A stretch of 64,000 nt of DNA from Hallella mizrahii (GTDB lineage Bacteria > Bacteroidota > Bacteroidia > Bacteroidales > Bacteroidaceae), in NCBI RefSeq assembly GCF_009695775.1, contig NZ_VUNG01000007.1, positions 40,038 to 104,037 of the forward strand, in the 5' to 3' direction. This document shows, piece after piece, positions 39,924 to 49,061 of this stretch. Made by a program: the position numbers and the translations under genes. The notes beneath the pieces are model-generated. The model searched no databases and was not told the DNA's origin. It was given only the letters and a program-made list of their open reading frames with translations. Positions within the stretch are counted from its first letter, which is position 1. Each line of letters begins with the position of its first letter.

Positions 39924-39972
39924 AAAAAGTTGCATTTGATGTTTTGTGCGATTCTCTCAAATGCAACTTTTT
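39924..39972. promoter_or_regulatory. Perfect 16-bp inverted repeat, candidate operator
   Basis: AAAAAGTTGCATTTGA (39924-39939) and its exact reverse complement (39957-39972) flank a 17-nt loop. It overlaps the -33 region of the phosphatase promoter. Could also be a bidirectional terminator, as A and T runs bound it, but there is no gene on the far side that needs one. Confidence 0.5.
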
Positions 39973-40195
39973 ACAAAGTGTTGTTTATGAGACGGTTATG
40001 ACAAATCGGTGACAACAAAAATACTTTTCTTGTTTTCGTCATTGGGACATACAAATTCCAAGATAGGTGACTCAATCGACCCAATCATATAGTTTGCAAG
40101 GTTAGGATGGGGATCAATCAAAGCTGCAGAAAAAGTCTCTCACAAGTTACAGATTGAATGTAACATTACCCCGTTAACGGTGCGGCAGGCGGTGA

Positions 40196-40725
40196 GTAGG
40201 GGCGGGGTTTATCCCCGCCCTAATCCCGCAAAGATATAACGTGGGTGGAATGATTACCGCCAAGGAGGTTAGGGCGTGGGTGGAATGATTACCGCCATAA
40301 TCCCGCAAAAGATATAGCGGGGGTGGAATATTACCATCAAGGAGGTTAGGGCGGGGATAAACCCCGCCCCTACGGTGGATGACAGCAATACCGGGGTGGG
40401 TTCGTAGGGGCGGGGTTCATCCCCGCCCTAACCACGCAAATGATACAAAAAACATGTGGCATGGGGGTGGAATGATTACCGTCAAGTAGGTTAGGGCGGT
40501 GATAAACCCCGCCCTACGGTGGATGATATCACTACTGCTAGAGAGGTTAGTAAGTAGTGATTTGTTAGAAGCAGGCTTTTGCTGCGTTAACTTTTTTATT
40601 TTTTCTGCCTTTCGGCCTGCATTCGGAGAATAGTTACTTGTCGATTTCTAAGCAATTAACTTTTTGACCCCGAAAAAGTGACGAAAACAGGAAAGAATCG
40701 ATTCTCAGCGAGTGTTTGATGAAAA
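40196..40725. repeat. Composite repeat module B: GGGCGGGG palindromes, pieces of the 55-bp unit, AGAATCGATTCT
   Basis: GC palindromes at about 40197-40227, 40347-40375, 40406-40434 and 40491-40519, interleaved with GGTGGAATGATTACC and CCCGCAAAGATATA pieces of the 55-bp unit seen at 17.3 kb. The palindrome AGAATCGATTCT lies at 40694-40705 inside AAAGAATCGATTCTCAGCGAG, the reverse of module A. No gene is seen from 39973 to 40842. Confidence 0.7.
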
Positions 40726-40842
40726 AATATAACCATCGGACAACGCGGACAAAGTATAGAGGGAGTGCGGTTCGTGTACGTCCGTGACGTCCAATGGCTA
40801 TGTTTCGATATTGTGTATGTCCGTGTTGTCCGATGGCAGGCA

Positions 40843-41397
40843 TTAATCCTTGTTATGGTTGTGGAAGTACTTCCACAGCGGTGCGACCATCATGGCCTGA
40901 TGGATCCTACCGTCCTTGAGCATGGAGAAGAGCTCGCCTTCCGTGACAAAGAAATAGCGGAGATCCTCTGTGGCGTCGAGGTGTTGCGTAGTCGTCTGTT
41001 CCACGCCGCGTGCCACGAAGGTATAGCAGTGGTTCGTCGCCGTACTGCTGTTGGGTGTGGTGACGAGCAGTTGCTCCCATGTGCCGCCGGTGAATCCCGT
41101 CTCTTCGGCGAGCTCACGTTTGGCAGCCTGCAGGGGCGACTCGCCTTTCTCCACGACGCCGGCGGGAATCTCCAACGACACCTCGCCGACGGCCTGCCGC
41201 CATTGCTGTTCCATGATGACGCGTCCGTCGGTGGTGATGGCGATGACGTTGATGAAGTCGGGATATTCCAGTACATAGTATTCCGGCTGCACGCGGCCGT
41301 CGGGATGCACGACGACGTCTTTCCGTGCTGTGAGCCACGGCCGGCGAATGATGTATTCGCTCGACCGTGTGGTGCATTTCATGTCTTTTTCTTTCAT
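40843..41397 (-). CDS. NUDIX hydrolase (ADP-ribose pyrophosphatase-like)
   Basis: 184 residues. Complete Nudix box G80-x5-E86-x7-REL-x-EE-x-G-F (residues 80-102: starts GVVEKGE, ends RELAEETGF). The preceding EVSLEIPAG and following TNHCYTFVARGV fit the ADP-sugar pyrophosphatase group. The exact substrate cannot be fixed from sequence. It starts 19 bp after the TonB-receptor gene on the same strand. No signal peptide, so cytoplasmic. Confidence 0.87.
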   Translation of the reverse strand: MKEKDMKCTTRSSEYIIRRPWLTARKDVVVHPDGRVQPEYYVLEYPDFINVIAITTDGRVIMEQQWRQAVGEVSLEIPAGVVEKGESPLQAAKRELAEETGFTGGTWEQLLVTTPNSSTATNHCYTFVARGVEQTTTQHLDATEDLRYFFVTEGELFSMLKDGRIHQAMMVAPLWKYFHNHNKD

Positions 41398-41416
41398 GAT
41401 GATCTACCTTATATGA

Positions 41417-43687
41417 TTATAGGTATAACGTGAGCTTCGCCGTGATATTGCGTCCCATGTCGAAGAGTCCGGTTCGTCCGTTGTCAGGATTCACGCCACC
41501 GATATATTTCAATCGGCTGAGATGGTTTTGATAGATGCGGTCGAAGAGGTTTGTGGCCGTGAGAGACAGTGCTGCCAGACGTTTGCCGCCGTGCCTGAAG
41601 TCGGTGCCGGCCGCGAGTCCAAAGAGCGTGTAGCTGGGCGTTGCCGTCTCCGTACCACCGAGCATGTAGTAGTGGTTTTGTCGCAGGTTGCACTCCATGT
41701 TGGCAGCCACAAAGGTGTGGTCGAGTGTCTTGCCGTCGCGGATGAGTGTGTAGCGCAGTTCGCCGTTCCAGCGTGGGGCAGGGGTGAAGGGCAGGTAGCG
41801 CGACGCGCGCGGCTGATGGCGCAGCACGCTATTGACATAGGAGAAGCTGTTTTGCCAGTGCAGACGCTCCACGGGATGGAAGTCGATCATCGCCTCGCCG
41901 CCGAGCAGGCGTGCGTTGCCTTGTGTATACTGGTAGAGTGGCAAGTCTTCGCGTTGCTGGTCACCCTGTCGGGCGGTAAAGATGTAGTTGTCGATGTAGT
42001 TGGCGAAGAGCGATAGCTGCGCCGTCACCCATCGCGAGGTGAAGTCCCACCCGGCATCCACCTGCCAGCTTTGTTCAGCCTTAAGCTGTCCGTTGCCGAT
42101 GACATACTGTTGCGTGCCCTCATGCACGCCGTTGGCCGATAGTTCACTGATGCCCGGTGCGCGGAATCCTTTCGCCGCGTTGAGTCTCAGCGTCATGTTG
42201 TCAGCGACATGATACACGGCACCGATGGATCCCGACAGGCTGGTGAAGTCACGTGACAGAGGATCGAAATCATCGTCCAAGGCGAAGGCATGTACATGTC
42301 GGTGGTCGAGGCGCAGCCCGCCCGACCACGTCCAGGCATCTCTTTTGAAGGAAGCAGTGGCGAAGGTGCCCAGATCGAAGAGCTGATAACCGGGAATGAG
42401 ATATTCCGAGCCTTTGTTCATGTTGCGCTGCCACATGCCGTTGGCACCGATGGTAGCCTTCCATCCGCTCTTCTCCGGCAGGATGTAGCGGATGTCGTAG
42501 TTCAGCGTGTGGAGCATCATGTCCAGTCCCGGCTGTTCGGCACTCTCCTCGTATTCCTGTCTGCGGTTTTGCTGATATCCGACGATGGCGTGCAGCGTGC
42601 TGTTGCCGATATAGTAAGCGTTGTCGCTCACCACCTTGTAGTGATGGATCTGCTGGAAGGGCAGCGTCTTGCTGTAGCTCTTGCTGTCGTCGTCGCGCGC
42701 TCCTTCGGCGATGCCCGGGGTGAGGTGATAGATGCTTGCCGTGAGATGGCTGTAGCCCCATCCGCCGTTGTATCCCGCCATTGCTTCCGCGTCCTGCTCG
42801 CGGAAGCGTGAGCCAACGACATAGTTGTCGGCGCGGTTGTGGTAGTCGTGTGCCCGCTTATCGGTCCAGCGTCCGTTCCATACCCATCCGTTTTGGTTTC
42901 CGCGGAAGTTGAGCGAGTAGTTGATGAGTCCTGTGTTGCTTTGGTATTCCGTGGAGGCCTCCCCGCCGATGGTGTTGTGTGCCATGACGGGATCGCCGTG
43001 GAAGATGATGACGCCGGCGAGCGCGTCCGAGCCGTACATGAGCGAAGCGGGACCTTTGATGATCTCTGCAGAGGAGATGCCTTGTGCGTCGATCTCCACG
43101 CCGTGCTCGGCGCCCCACTGGTTACCCTCCTGACGTATGCCGTCGTTGACGACGACGAGGCGGTTGAAGCCAAGGCCGCGGATCACGGGTTTGGAGATGC
43201 CGCCGCCCGTGGTCACCTGCGACACGCCTGGCTGATGGCTCAGTGCGTCGATGATGTTGGTGGAAGGCGTCGTGCGCAGCATGTCGGCGTTGACGAGAGA
43301 GATGGGTGTTGGGGAGTCCTTCATGAGCGACTTGCCTGTCAGTCCCGTGACGACGACCTCGCCGAGCATGGCATTTTGTTCCTTCATGACGAAGTCGAGT
43401 TGCGTGGTTTTCTTCAGGTCGATCTTCTTCACCTGAGTCTGGTGTCCCAGGTAGCTGGCCTGCACGCTGACCGTGCGCTGGGGCAGAGCGTCAAAGACAT
43501 AGTTGCCGTCGGCGTCTGTTGTGGTACTTTCCTGAAGTTCAGGTATAGAAACGATGACACCTACGAGCGGTTCGCCGTCTGAGGCATCAGTGATATGACC
43601 CTTGAGCGTGGTGGTGATCAGCGCAGGGTCTGCTGTTGCTGTCAGGCTCAGTATGAGTCCTAACAGCAAAAGATATAATGATTTCAT
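41417..43687 (-). CDS. TonB-dependent outer-membrane receptor
   Basis: 756 residues. Signal peptide (SLTATADP, about residue 20), a carboxypeptidase-like regulatory domain (about 28-105: LKGHITDASDGEPLVGVIV), TonB box region (MLGEVVVTG, 111-119), plug domain (about 120-225: NIIDALSHQPGVSQVTTGGGISKPVIRGLGFNRLVVVNDGI), then a 22-strand barrel ending in ITAKLTLYL. Several His-rich loops (AHDYHNRADN, HRHVHAFALDDD) and the upstream His/Cys-rich small protein suggest a metal or metal-complex substrate (ZnuD-like or siderophore type); this is inference. NUDIX hydrolase gene follows. Confidence 0.88.
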   Translation of the reverse strand: MKSLYLLLLGLILSLTATADPALITTTLKGHITDASDGEPLVGVIVSIPELQESTTTDADGNYVFDALPQRTVSVQASYLGHQTQVKKIDLKKTTQLDFVMKEQNAMLGEVVVTGLTGKSLMKDSPTPISLVNADMLRTTPSTNIIDALSHQPGVSQVTTGGGISKPVIRGLGFNRLVVVNDGIRQEGNQWGAEHGVEIDAQGISSAEIIKGPASLMYGSDALAGVIIFHGDPVMAHNTIGGEASTEYQSNTGLINYSLNFRGNQNGWVWNGRWTDKRAHDYHNRADNYVVGSRFREQDAEAMAGYNGGWGYSHLTASIYHLTPGIAEGARDDDSKSYSKTLPFQQIHHYKVVSDNAYYIGNSTLHAIVGYQQNRRQEYEESAEQPGLDMMLHTLNYDIRYILPEKSGWKATIGANGMWQRNMNKGSEYLIPGYQLFDLGTFATASFKRDAWTWSGGLRLDHRHVHAFALDDDFDPLSRDFTSLSGSIGAVYHVADNMTLRLNAAKGFRAPGISELSANGVHEGTQQYVIGNGQLKAEQSWQVDAGWDFTSRWVTAQLSLFANYIDNYIFTARQGDQQREDLPLYQYTQGNARLLGGEAMIDFHPVERLHWQNSFSYVNSVLRHQPRASRYLPFTPAPRWNGELRYTLIRDGKTLDHTFVAANMECNLRQNHYYMLGGTETATPSYTLFGLAAGTDFRHGGKRLAALSLTATNLFDRIYQNHLSRLKYIGGVNPDNGRTGLFDMGRNITAKLTLYL

Positions 43688-44100
43688 AATGAATATGAAG
43701 CCCTAACCTAACCAAGCCCAGCCTCACCCCCTACAGCCTCACCCCCAACCCCTCTCCAAAGGGAGAGGGGAGTGATTACATTGGGTGTTGGGGTAGTATT
43801 GCAATTTCCTCACCAAGTGGGAGGGAAAGGCAGTACACACAAGAGAATGGTTATGAGAGCTTTGTTGTTGTTTTGTTGTTTTATGGTTTTGGTGTAGGGG
43901 CGGCCCTCTGTGGCCGACCTAACTTCAATCCCCAGCCTTTAACACTTCTGGCCTCACCATCAGTACTTCCAGCCTCAACCACCAGAGCTAACACTATCCC
44001 TGTCTATTTATGAGAAGGATATTGTTTATCACTCATTTTACTCCCCTCTCCTTTGGAGAGGGGTTGGGGGTGAGGCTGTAGGGGTTGTTAAGTGTGAGGT
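43688..44100. repeat. Intergenic region bounded by inverted copies of the GC-rich palindrome
   Basis: 43721-43774 and 44038-44084 are near-identical copies (about 43 bp, one-base gap) in inverted orientation, enclosing about 260 bp with no gene: a TTGTTGTT stretch, and tandem CTTCTGGCCTCACC/CTTCCAGCCTCAACC segments at about 43935-43985. The arrangement could form a long-range stem or mark an invertible segment. Confidence 0.6.
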
Positions 44101-44451
44101 TTAGTATATTGGAGGCCCTCTTAGTGTAGGAACGCCATGACAGTACGATGATAGGCGCGAGACTGTGGCCGTCGTGGCGGTGAGTATAATATAATAAGGT
44201 GTGGCGATGGCTAACGCGGCAGTCGCCAGGAAAGGCAGTGAGAGGAAATGGCAGAGCACACAGTCACCGGTATGATGCGCCATCGTGTTGAGATGCGCAT
44301 CGTGGTGGATGTGGTGGAGACAGGCATAGCATACCCCTGCCTGACTTTGCTCCACAGGTACGTGGCGGTGGAGCGAAGCCAGGAAAAGCATAGGGATGAA
44401 TACCGCCATGAGTATCCATGCCGCCGTCTGTCTCTTGTGGCTATTCCTCAT
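44101..44451 (-). CDS. His/Cys-rich small membrane protein upstream of TonB receptor
   Basis: 116 residues. An N-terminal membrane helix (AAWILMAVFIPMLFLASL) is followed by HRHVPVEQSQAGVCYACLHHIHHDAHLNTMAHHTGDCVLCHFLSLPFL: two CxxC motifs and about ten His in 45 residues, then a second helix (AALAIATPYYIILTATTA). Such DUF2946-like proteins often sit next to metal-related TonB receptors. Likely binds a transition metal or heme-like ligand in the periplasm; function unproven. Separated from the receptor gene by 413 bp of repeat sequence. Confidence 0.6.
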   Translation of the reverse strand: MRNSHKRQTAAWILMAVFIPMLFLASLHRHVPVEQSQAGVCYACLHHIHHDAHLNTMAHHTGDCVLCHFLSLPFLATAALAIATPYYIILTATTATVSRLSSYCHGVPTLRGPPIY

Positions 44452-44600
44452 TGCCGTTTGTTTGTCGCAACCATGTACAATCAGCGATGTACTTTTTGCG
44501 GCATTTTCTTTTCTTTATGCAAAGTTAAAGATAATAATCTCAAACGACGTGGTTCTTGTCTTAAAAGAGATTTATCGGGTGTTAGAAAATTCTAAGCGGT

Positions 44601-45377
44601 CTACTTCTTGCCGAGTATGCGGTTGTTGACGTAGGTGAAGAGTTTGTCGCGGTACATATCACCGATGGGCAGTGGGATGTTGTCGCTGAGGAAGACGCGT
44701 GTCTTGTTCAGCTCCGTGATGCAGTGCAGGTTGATGAGGAAGGATCGATGGATGCGCATAAAGTTTTTGGGCAGTCGGTCCTCCATCGTCTTCATGCTTT
44801 GGAGGATGATCACGGGTTTCTGTTCGCCTTGTGTGTGTATTTTCAGGTATTCGCTCATTCCCTCGACATAGACGATGTCTTTGATGGGAATCCTGACCAT
44901 TTTGTGTTCTGTGTGCACGAAGAGGTCGCCGTTTTCCTCGAGTTTTGTCGCCGAGGCATTGGCGTTTGCCGTGCTACTGTTTTCCTGCAGTTGTCTGTCA
45001 GCGGCTTTTAGTTTGATTTCAAAGATTTTTTTCACTTTTATCGCTACTCTTTGGAACTCTTCCAAGGAGAAAGGCTTCAGCAGATAGTCAATTGCGTTGA
45101 CCTGATAGCCCTCAACGGCGTATTCGCTGTAGGCCGTTGTGAAGACGATGAGAGGAGGGTCTGCCAGACTTTTGACAAAGTCCATCCCATTGACATCCGG
45201 CATGTTGATGTCGCAGAAGATCACGTCGACAGCGTGTTGCTTCATCACCTTCCAGGCTTCTTTCGTACTCAGGCAGCTGGCCATAAGATGGAAGAAAGAA
45301 ATTTTTTGAATATACGATTCGAGCTGCTGGAGAGCCAGAGGCTCATCGTCTACTGTAAGTACTTCAATCTTTGTCAT
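44601..45377 (-). CDS. LytTR-family response regulator
   Basis: 258 residues. Receiver domain 1-120 with acidic pocket VDDEP (9-13), phospho-acceptor Asp56 in FCDINMP, Thr/Lys positions in VFTTAYSEYA and LLKPF. Linker, then a C-terminal LytTR DNA-binding domain (about 150-258) with the usual KIHTQGEQKPVIILQSMKTMEDRLP and FMRIHRSFLINLHCI. Overlaps the kinase gene by one base (45377), so the two are translationally coupled and form a cognate pair. The target genes are unknown. Confidence 0.92.
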   Translation of the reverse strand: MTKIEVLTVDDEPLALQQLESYIQKISFFHLMASCLSTKEAWKVMKQHAVDVIFCDINMPDVNGMDFVKSLADPPLIVFTTAYSEYAVEGYQVNAIDYLLKPFSLEEFQRVAIKVKKIFEIKLKAADRQLQENSSTANANASATKLEENGDLFVHTEHKMVRIPIKDIVYVEGMSEYLKIHTQGEQKPVIILQSMKTMEDRLPKNFMRIHRSFLINLHCITELNKTRVFLSDNIPLPIGDMYRDKLFTYVNNRILGKK

Positions 45378-46525
45378 TAGAGAAAATTCTTGTTATGAGG
45401 TATCGTTAGCACAACGCTGTAACTTTCTATTCCGTCGTTTATCTCCAAATGGTAGTCGTCGCCATAGATGAGTTGCAGTCGTTTCTTGACGTTCTCCAAT
45501 CCGATGCCACCCGGAATTGGCATGCGCTTCTCGTGTTTGGAGTTGGCACATTTGAAAACAATACGTTTGTCAATGACCTGCAAGCTGATATGGATGAAAC
45601 TTGGCGCGTCGTAGCTCACACCATGCTTGAAGGCGTTCTCCACAAAGACGGACAGGATGAGCGGTGGCATCTGATAGCTGTCGGGCAGGTCGCCCACCTC
45701 AAAGCGGATGTCCACCCGGTCGGCATAGCGCAGTCGCAGCAGATGGATGTAGCTGCGGATAAACTCAGCCTCCTTGGTCAGCGGTATGGTGGTGTGGCCT
45801 CCGTCGTAGAGTAAGAATCGCAGCAAACGGCTCAGCTCCATGATGCTCGTCTGTGCCTTGGCAGCGTCCAGCCCGATGAGCGCGTGGATGTTGTTGAGTG
45901 TGTTCATCAGGAAATGAGGATTGATCTGGTGGCGCAGATGTTGCAGTTGGTCGTTGAGCTTCTCCTGGGTGAGTTGCGCCAATTGCTTGTCGCGCCGCTC
46001 ACTTTGGAAATAGAACTTCACGCCGGTGTTGGCTCCCATGATGAGCAGCATCATGGCCACGCTGAGGATGTCGCTCTCGGTGGTGTCGATGGAGGGATGC
46101 TCCGGTGTCTTAAATTCGGCCGTGGCGTGCTGCCCGTCGCTTCGATCCTCCCTCTGTATGGCCTGTTGCCCGCCGAGCTCAAAGTGTTTCCACTCATACT
46201 GCTTGAATTTGGCTTGCAGTATGGAGAAAACACAGATCAGCACCAGCGAGGCAAAGACATACAGATGTACTCTCTTCCTGTAGATCAGCATGGGTGCCAA
46301 CGCAAAGTTGTGGATGATGAATAATATCAAATAGACACAAAACAACATCCACACATGGAAAACTGGCCACCAGTGGAAGGTCAGGTCGCTCTCTACTTGG
46401 CTGCGTATATAGAAAGCAAGGAAAGGCGCGAGCAGGAAAGTGGTCCAAACCATGCTGTAGATCAGCCATTCCGACCGACAGTTGGTCTGTTTAATCACAT
46501 ATTTGATAGTCTTCCGTAGTCTCAT
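45377..46525 (-). CDS. LytS/YehU-type sensor histidine kinase
   Basis: 382 residues. Four or so N-terminal membrane segments (about 22-40, 55-72, 85-103, 162-178), a linker with charged residues, then His_kinase domain: LRHQINPHFLMNTLNNIHALIG with phosphoacceptor His before FLMNTL, and an HATPase domain (PPLILSVFVENAFKHGVSYD as N box, GGIGLENVKKRL as G box). Coupled to the LytTR regulator, and 27 bp after the PafA-like phosphatase gene, suggesting a shared transcript. Confidence 0.92.
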   Translation of the reverse strand: MRLRKTIKYVIKQTNCRSEWLIYSMVWTTFLLAPFLAFYIRSQVESDLTFHWWPVFHVWMLFCVYLILFIIHNFALAPMLIYRKRVHLYVFASLVLICVFSILQAKFKQYEWKHFELGGQQAIQREDRSDGQHATAEFKTPEHPSIDTTESDILSVAMMLLIMGANTGVKFYFQSERRDKQLAQLTQEKLNDQLQHLRHQINPHFLMNTLNNIHALIGLDAAKAQTSIMELSRLLRFLLYDGGHTTIPLTKEAEFIRSYIHLLRLRYADRVDIRFEVGDLPDSYQMPPLILSVFVENAFKHGVSYDAPSFIHISLQVIDKRIVFKCANSKHEKRMPIPGGIGLENVKKRLQLIYGDDYHLEINDGIESYSVVLTIPHNKNFL

Positions 46526-46551
46526 CTTCCACTGTTTTTATGTCTTCCACC

Positions 46552-48039
46552 TTATTTCGGCAACTTGGCGTCGCCGATGCACTCATTGGGCATCTGTATG
46601 TGGAGCAGCTCACAGATCGTCGGCGCGATGTCGACGATATGGGTCGGCTCAGCAGTCTGTCCGTGTGGGATCTGCCAGCCAAAGAGCACGAAGGGGATAT
46701 GTGCGTCGGTAGGGTTCCACAGTCCGTGGCTCGTGCCGCGGTAGTCGGCGGCGTTGCTGACATCCTCCCAGTCGGGGCGTGGCACATAGAAGAGGTCGCC
46801 GCTGCGCTTCTTGTTATATCCGTTGACGATCATCTCGCGCAGGCGGGATGGCAGCGACGTGGTGAGCACCTTGTCGTAGTCCACGACATAGAAGATGTTG
46901 GAGTCCTGCTCCAGTGTCTCGATCATCTGCTGCTTCACGTCGGCGAGTTTCTTTCCGCTCTTGGCGATGGCTGCGCGGTTGAGGTAGATACGTCCGGCGT
47001 CGACACCGGTCACCAATGGGCTGATGCCGGTCTCCTTCTCGAGTTGCGGCAGCCGGCTGTTGAGCCAAGAGTCCTTGCCCCAGGTGTTGAGGCCGCCCGA
47101 CGGCAGGTTGTGAGCCTTGAGGAAGTTGGGGTTGTGGGCAGCACCGTGGTCGGCAGTGAGGAAGAGCAGGTAGTTGCCGCGTCCCACTTTCTCGTCGAGG
47201 AACTTCAGAAACAGTCCTACCTGTCGGTCGAGTTCCATATACACGTCGTGGTTTTCCTGTCCGCGTGTGCCGTATTGGTGCCCGATGGCGTCTGTCGACG
47301 ACACACTCATGGCCAGCAAATCGGTGATGCTGTCCTGTCCGAGCTGTTCCCCGTCGATGGCAGCTTCTGCCATCTGGAAGGTTTTGGTCACGCCGGGCAC
47401 AGATGTCTTGACGTTGGTGCCGGGTTTTGTCTGTATCTTCTTGTTGATGTCCTTCACCCATTTCGGCAGTTCCTTCATGTAGTAGGAGGAGGTGATGAAG
47501 TGTCCCGCACTCTGGTCCCACCAGTAGGCGGCATTGGCAGCATGTCCGGCGGGCAGGATGGCGGCGCGGTCTTTCAGGGCGATGCCGATGACCTTGCCTT
47601 TGAAGTCGGTGGCGATGCGCAGCTGGTCGCCGATGCCGGAGGCCAGCAGGTTGCGTGGCGACATCTTTCCCTCTTTGGAGTTGGAGCCCACGGAACGGAC
47701 GTTGTCGTCGTCGCAGCAATAGACTTGCTTGCCGTCTTTGACAAAGTTGTTGCCGGCAATGCCGGTCAGCGCGGGCACCGAACCGGTGTAGACGCTGGAG
47801 TGGCCTATGGCGGTGACGGTCGGCACATAGTTGATCAGCGTGTTCTCGTAGCTGTAGCCCTCGTCGACCAGGCGGCGCAGACCGTCAGTGCCGAACTGTG
47901 GGTAATAATAATAGAGGTAGTCCCAGCGCATCTGATCTACCATCAGACCTACAACGAGTTTGGGTCGCTGGACGTTGCCGCCTGCCAGCATGGGTGCTGC
48001 CAACAGGATGGCAGCCAAGAGCGTGAAAATCTTTTTCAT
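46552..48039 (-). CDS. PafA-like alkaline phosphatase family protein
   Basis: 495 residues, signal peptide (APMLAGG, about residue 20). Alkaline phosphatase superfamily metal sites: VVGLMVDQMRWDY (Asp35), a Thr nucleophile in YVPTVTAIGHSSVYTG (Thr74-76), SSTDAIGHQYG and FLTADHGAAH for the second set. Thr rather than Ser matches PafA-type phosphate-irrepressible monoesterases. Periplasmic phosphate release. Upstream of a kinase/regulator pair on the same strand. Confidence 0.87.
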   Translation of the reverse strand: MKKIFTLLAAILLAAPMLAGGNVQRPKLVVGLMVDQMRWDYLYYYYPQFGTDGLRRLVDEGYSYENTLINYVPTVTAIGHSSVYTGSVPALTGIAGNNFVKDGKQVYCCDDDNVRSVGSNSKEGKMSPRNLLASGIGDQLRIATDFKGKVIGIALKDRAAILPAGHAANAAYWWDQSAGHFITSSYYMKELPKWVKDINKKIQTKPGTNVKTSVPGVTKTFQMAEAAIDGEQLGQDSITDLLAMSVSSTDAIGHQYGTRGQENHDVYMELDRQVGLFLKFLDEKVGRGNYLLFLTADHGAAHNPNFLKAHNLPSGGLNTWGKDSWLNSRLPQLEKETGISPLVTGVDAGRIYLNRAAIAKSGKKLADVKQQMIETLEQDSNIFYVVDYDKVLTTSLPSRLREMIVNGYNKKRSGDLFYVPRPDWEDVSNAADYRGTSHGLWNPTDAHIPFVLFGWQIPHGQTAEPTHIVDIAPTICELLHIQMPNECIGDAKLPK

Positions 48040-48107
48040 CTTTTACGTATAGAGTTTTATGGAATTCATAGGATCTATAGCCTCTATAGAGAAGCTATAG
48101 GTGCCGT

Positions 48108-49007
48108 CTACCACAGTCCCAGGTCGGCTTCTTTCTCTACCTTGTCCTGCACCTTTTTGTTCAGTCCGTGGAAGAAGTCATAGCCGGTGATGCGCTCCAC
48201 CTCGTCGATGCTGTTGACATAGTCGCCTTTGGGTCGGTTGCCGTCGGTGTTGCGATAGATGAAGCCGATGGCCTTGGGCGTTCCTTTCAGGCAGAGCACC
48301 ACCTTGAAGAAGGCTTCCGGCACGGTGACGCGGTGCTCCTGCCCGATGGTAGCATGCTTGCCGCGGTAGAGGATGGGGCCGGCGACGATATACACCTCGC
48401 CGTATTCCTTGGCCCAACGGCGGCACTGCATCTCCATCTCGTTCCAGTCGCCGGCGTTGAGGCCGTGGTTCTGTGGACACATATTGGTCATCAAGAAGCA
48501 CTCGTCCATGGCCCGGCGGTCCCAACGGTTATCAGCGGCGGGGCACATGTGGCCACGGTCGTAGCCCGACTGCATGTAGTCGTAGGTGGTCACGCGGTAA
48601 GGCTCCGGCACGTCGTCGTCGGGATGGAATTTCACGCCCTTGCGCTGGATGTCGCCGTCGGTATGTGCCGCGGTGAGCTTCCATGCTACCCAGTTGGGCA
48701 TGAGCGTGGTGCGGTTGAACGAGCTGACGTAAGCCTTCCGCCTAAGCCGTTGCTCCGGTATGCCTTTTGGGGTCAGAGGCAGGAGTGAGTCGGGCACGGT
48801 GTAGGAGGCGTCGCCCGCTGACGCGCTTTCGTCAGCAAGGCTGCTGCCGGCGTTGTCGCCAGTCTTGCTTGTTTCACTGTAGTTCCCGGTGGTTTCCGTC
48901 TGGCTGTTGTCGGCCGCAAGCGCACTCCGCTGTCGTGGCGAGAGACCGCAGGAGAGCAGCGTCAGCGCCACGGCGAGAAGCGCAATATGTTGTTTGTTTC
49001 TGTTCAT
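48108..49007 (-). CDS. DNA/RNA non-specific endonuclease (NucA/NUC1 type), lipoprotein
   Basis: 299 residues. Lipobox ALTLLSC (Cys20), a low-complexity linker (residues 22-70), then the beta-beta-alpha-Me nuclease domain: YDRGHMCPAADN with catalytic His153, metal-binding Asn in MCPQNHGLNAGDWNEME, then YIVAGPIL. Digests extracellular or host DNA, probably at the cell surface. Neighbours: PafA-like phosphatase downstream and COG0523 upstream; the pair nuclease plus phosphatase could feed on nucleic-acid phosphate. Confidence 0.88.
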   Translation of the reverse strand: MNRNKQHIALLAVALTLLSCGLSPRQRSALAADNSQTETTGNYSETSKTGDNAGSSLADESASAGDASYTVPDSLLPLTPKGIPEQRLRRKAYVSSFNRTTLMPNWVAWKLTAAHTDGDIQRKGVKFHPDDDVPEPYRVTTYDYMQSGYDRGHMCPAADNRWDRRAMDECFLMTNMCPQNHGLNAGDWNEMEMQCRRWAKEYGEVYIVAGPILYRGKHATIGQEHRVTVPEAFFKVVLCLKGTPKAIGFIYRNTDGNRPKGDYVNSIDEVERITGYDFFHGLNKKVQDKVEKEADLGLW

Positions 49008-49061
49008 GATGTCAGCTTTTCGCTTCTTCTTTGTAGAAGAGGACAGAAAAGAGAACTATAG

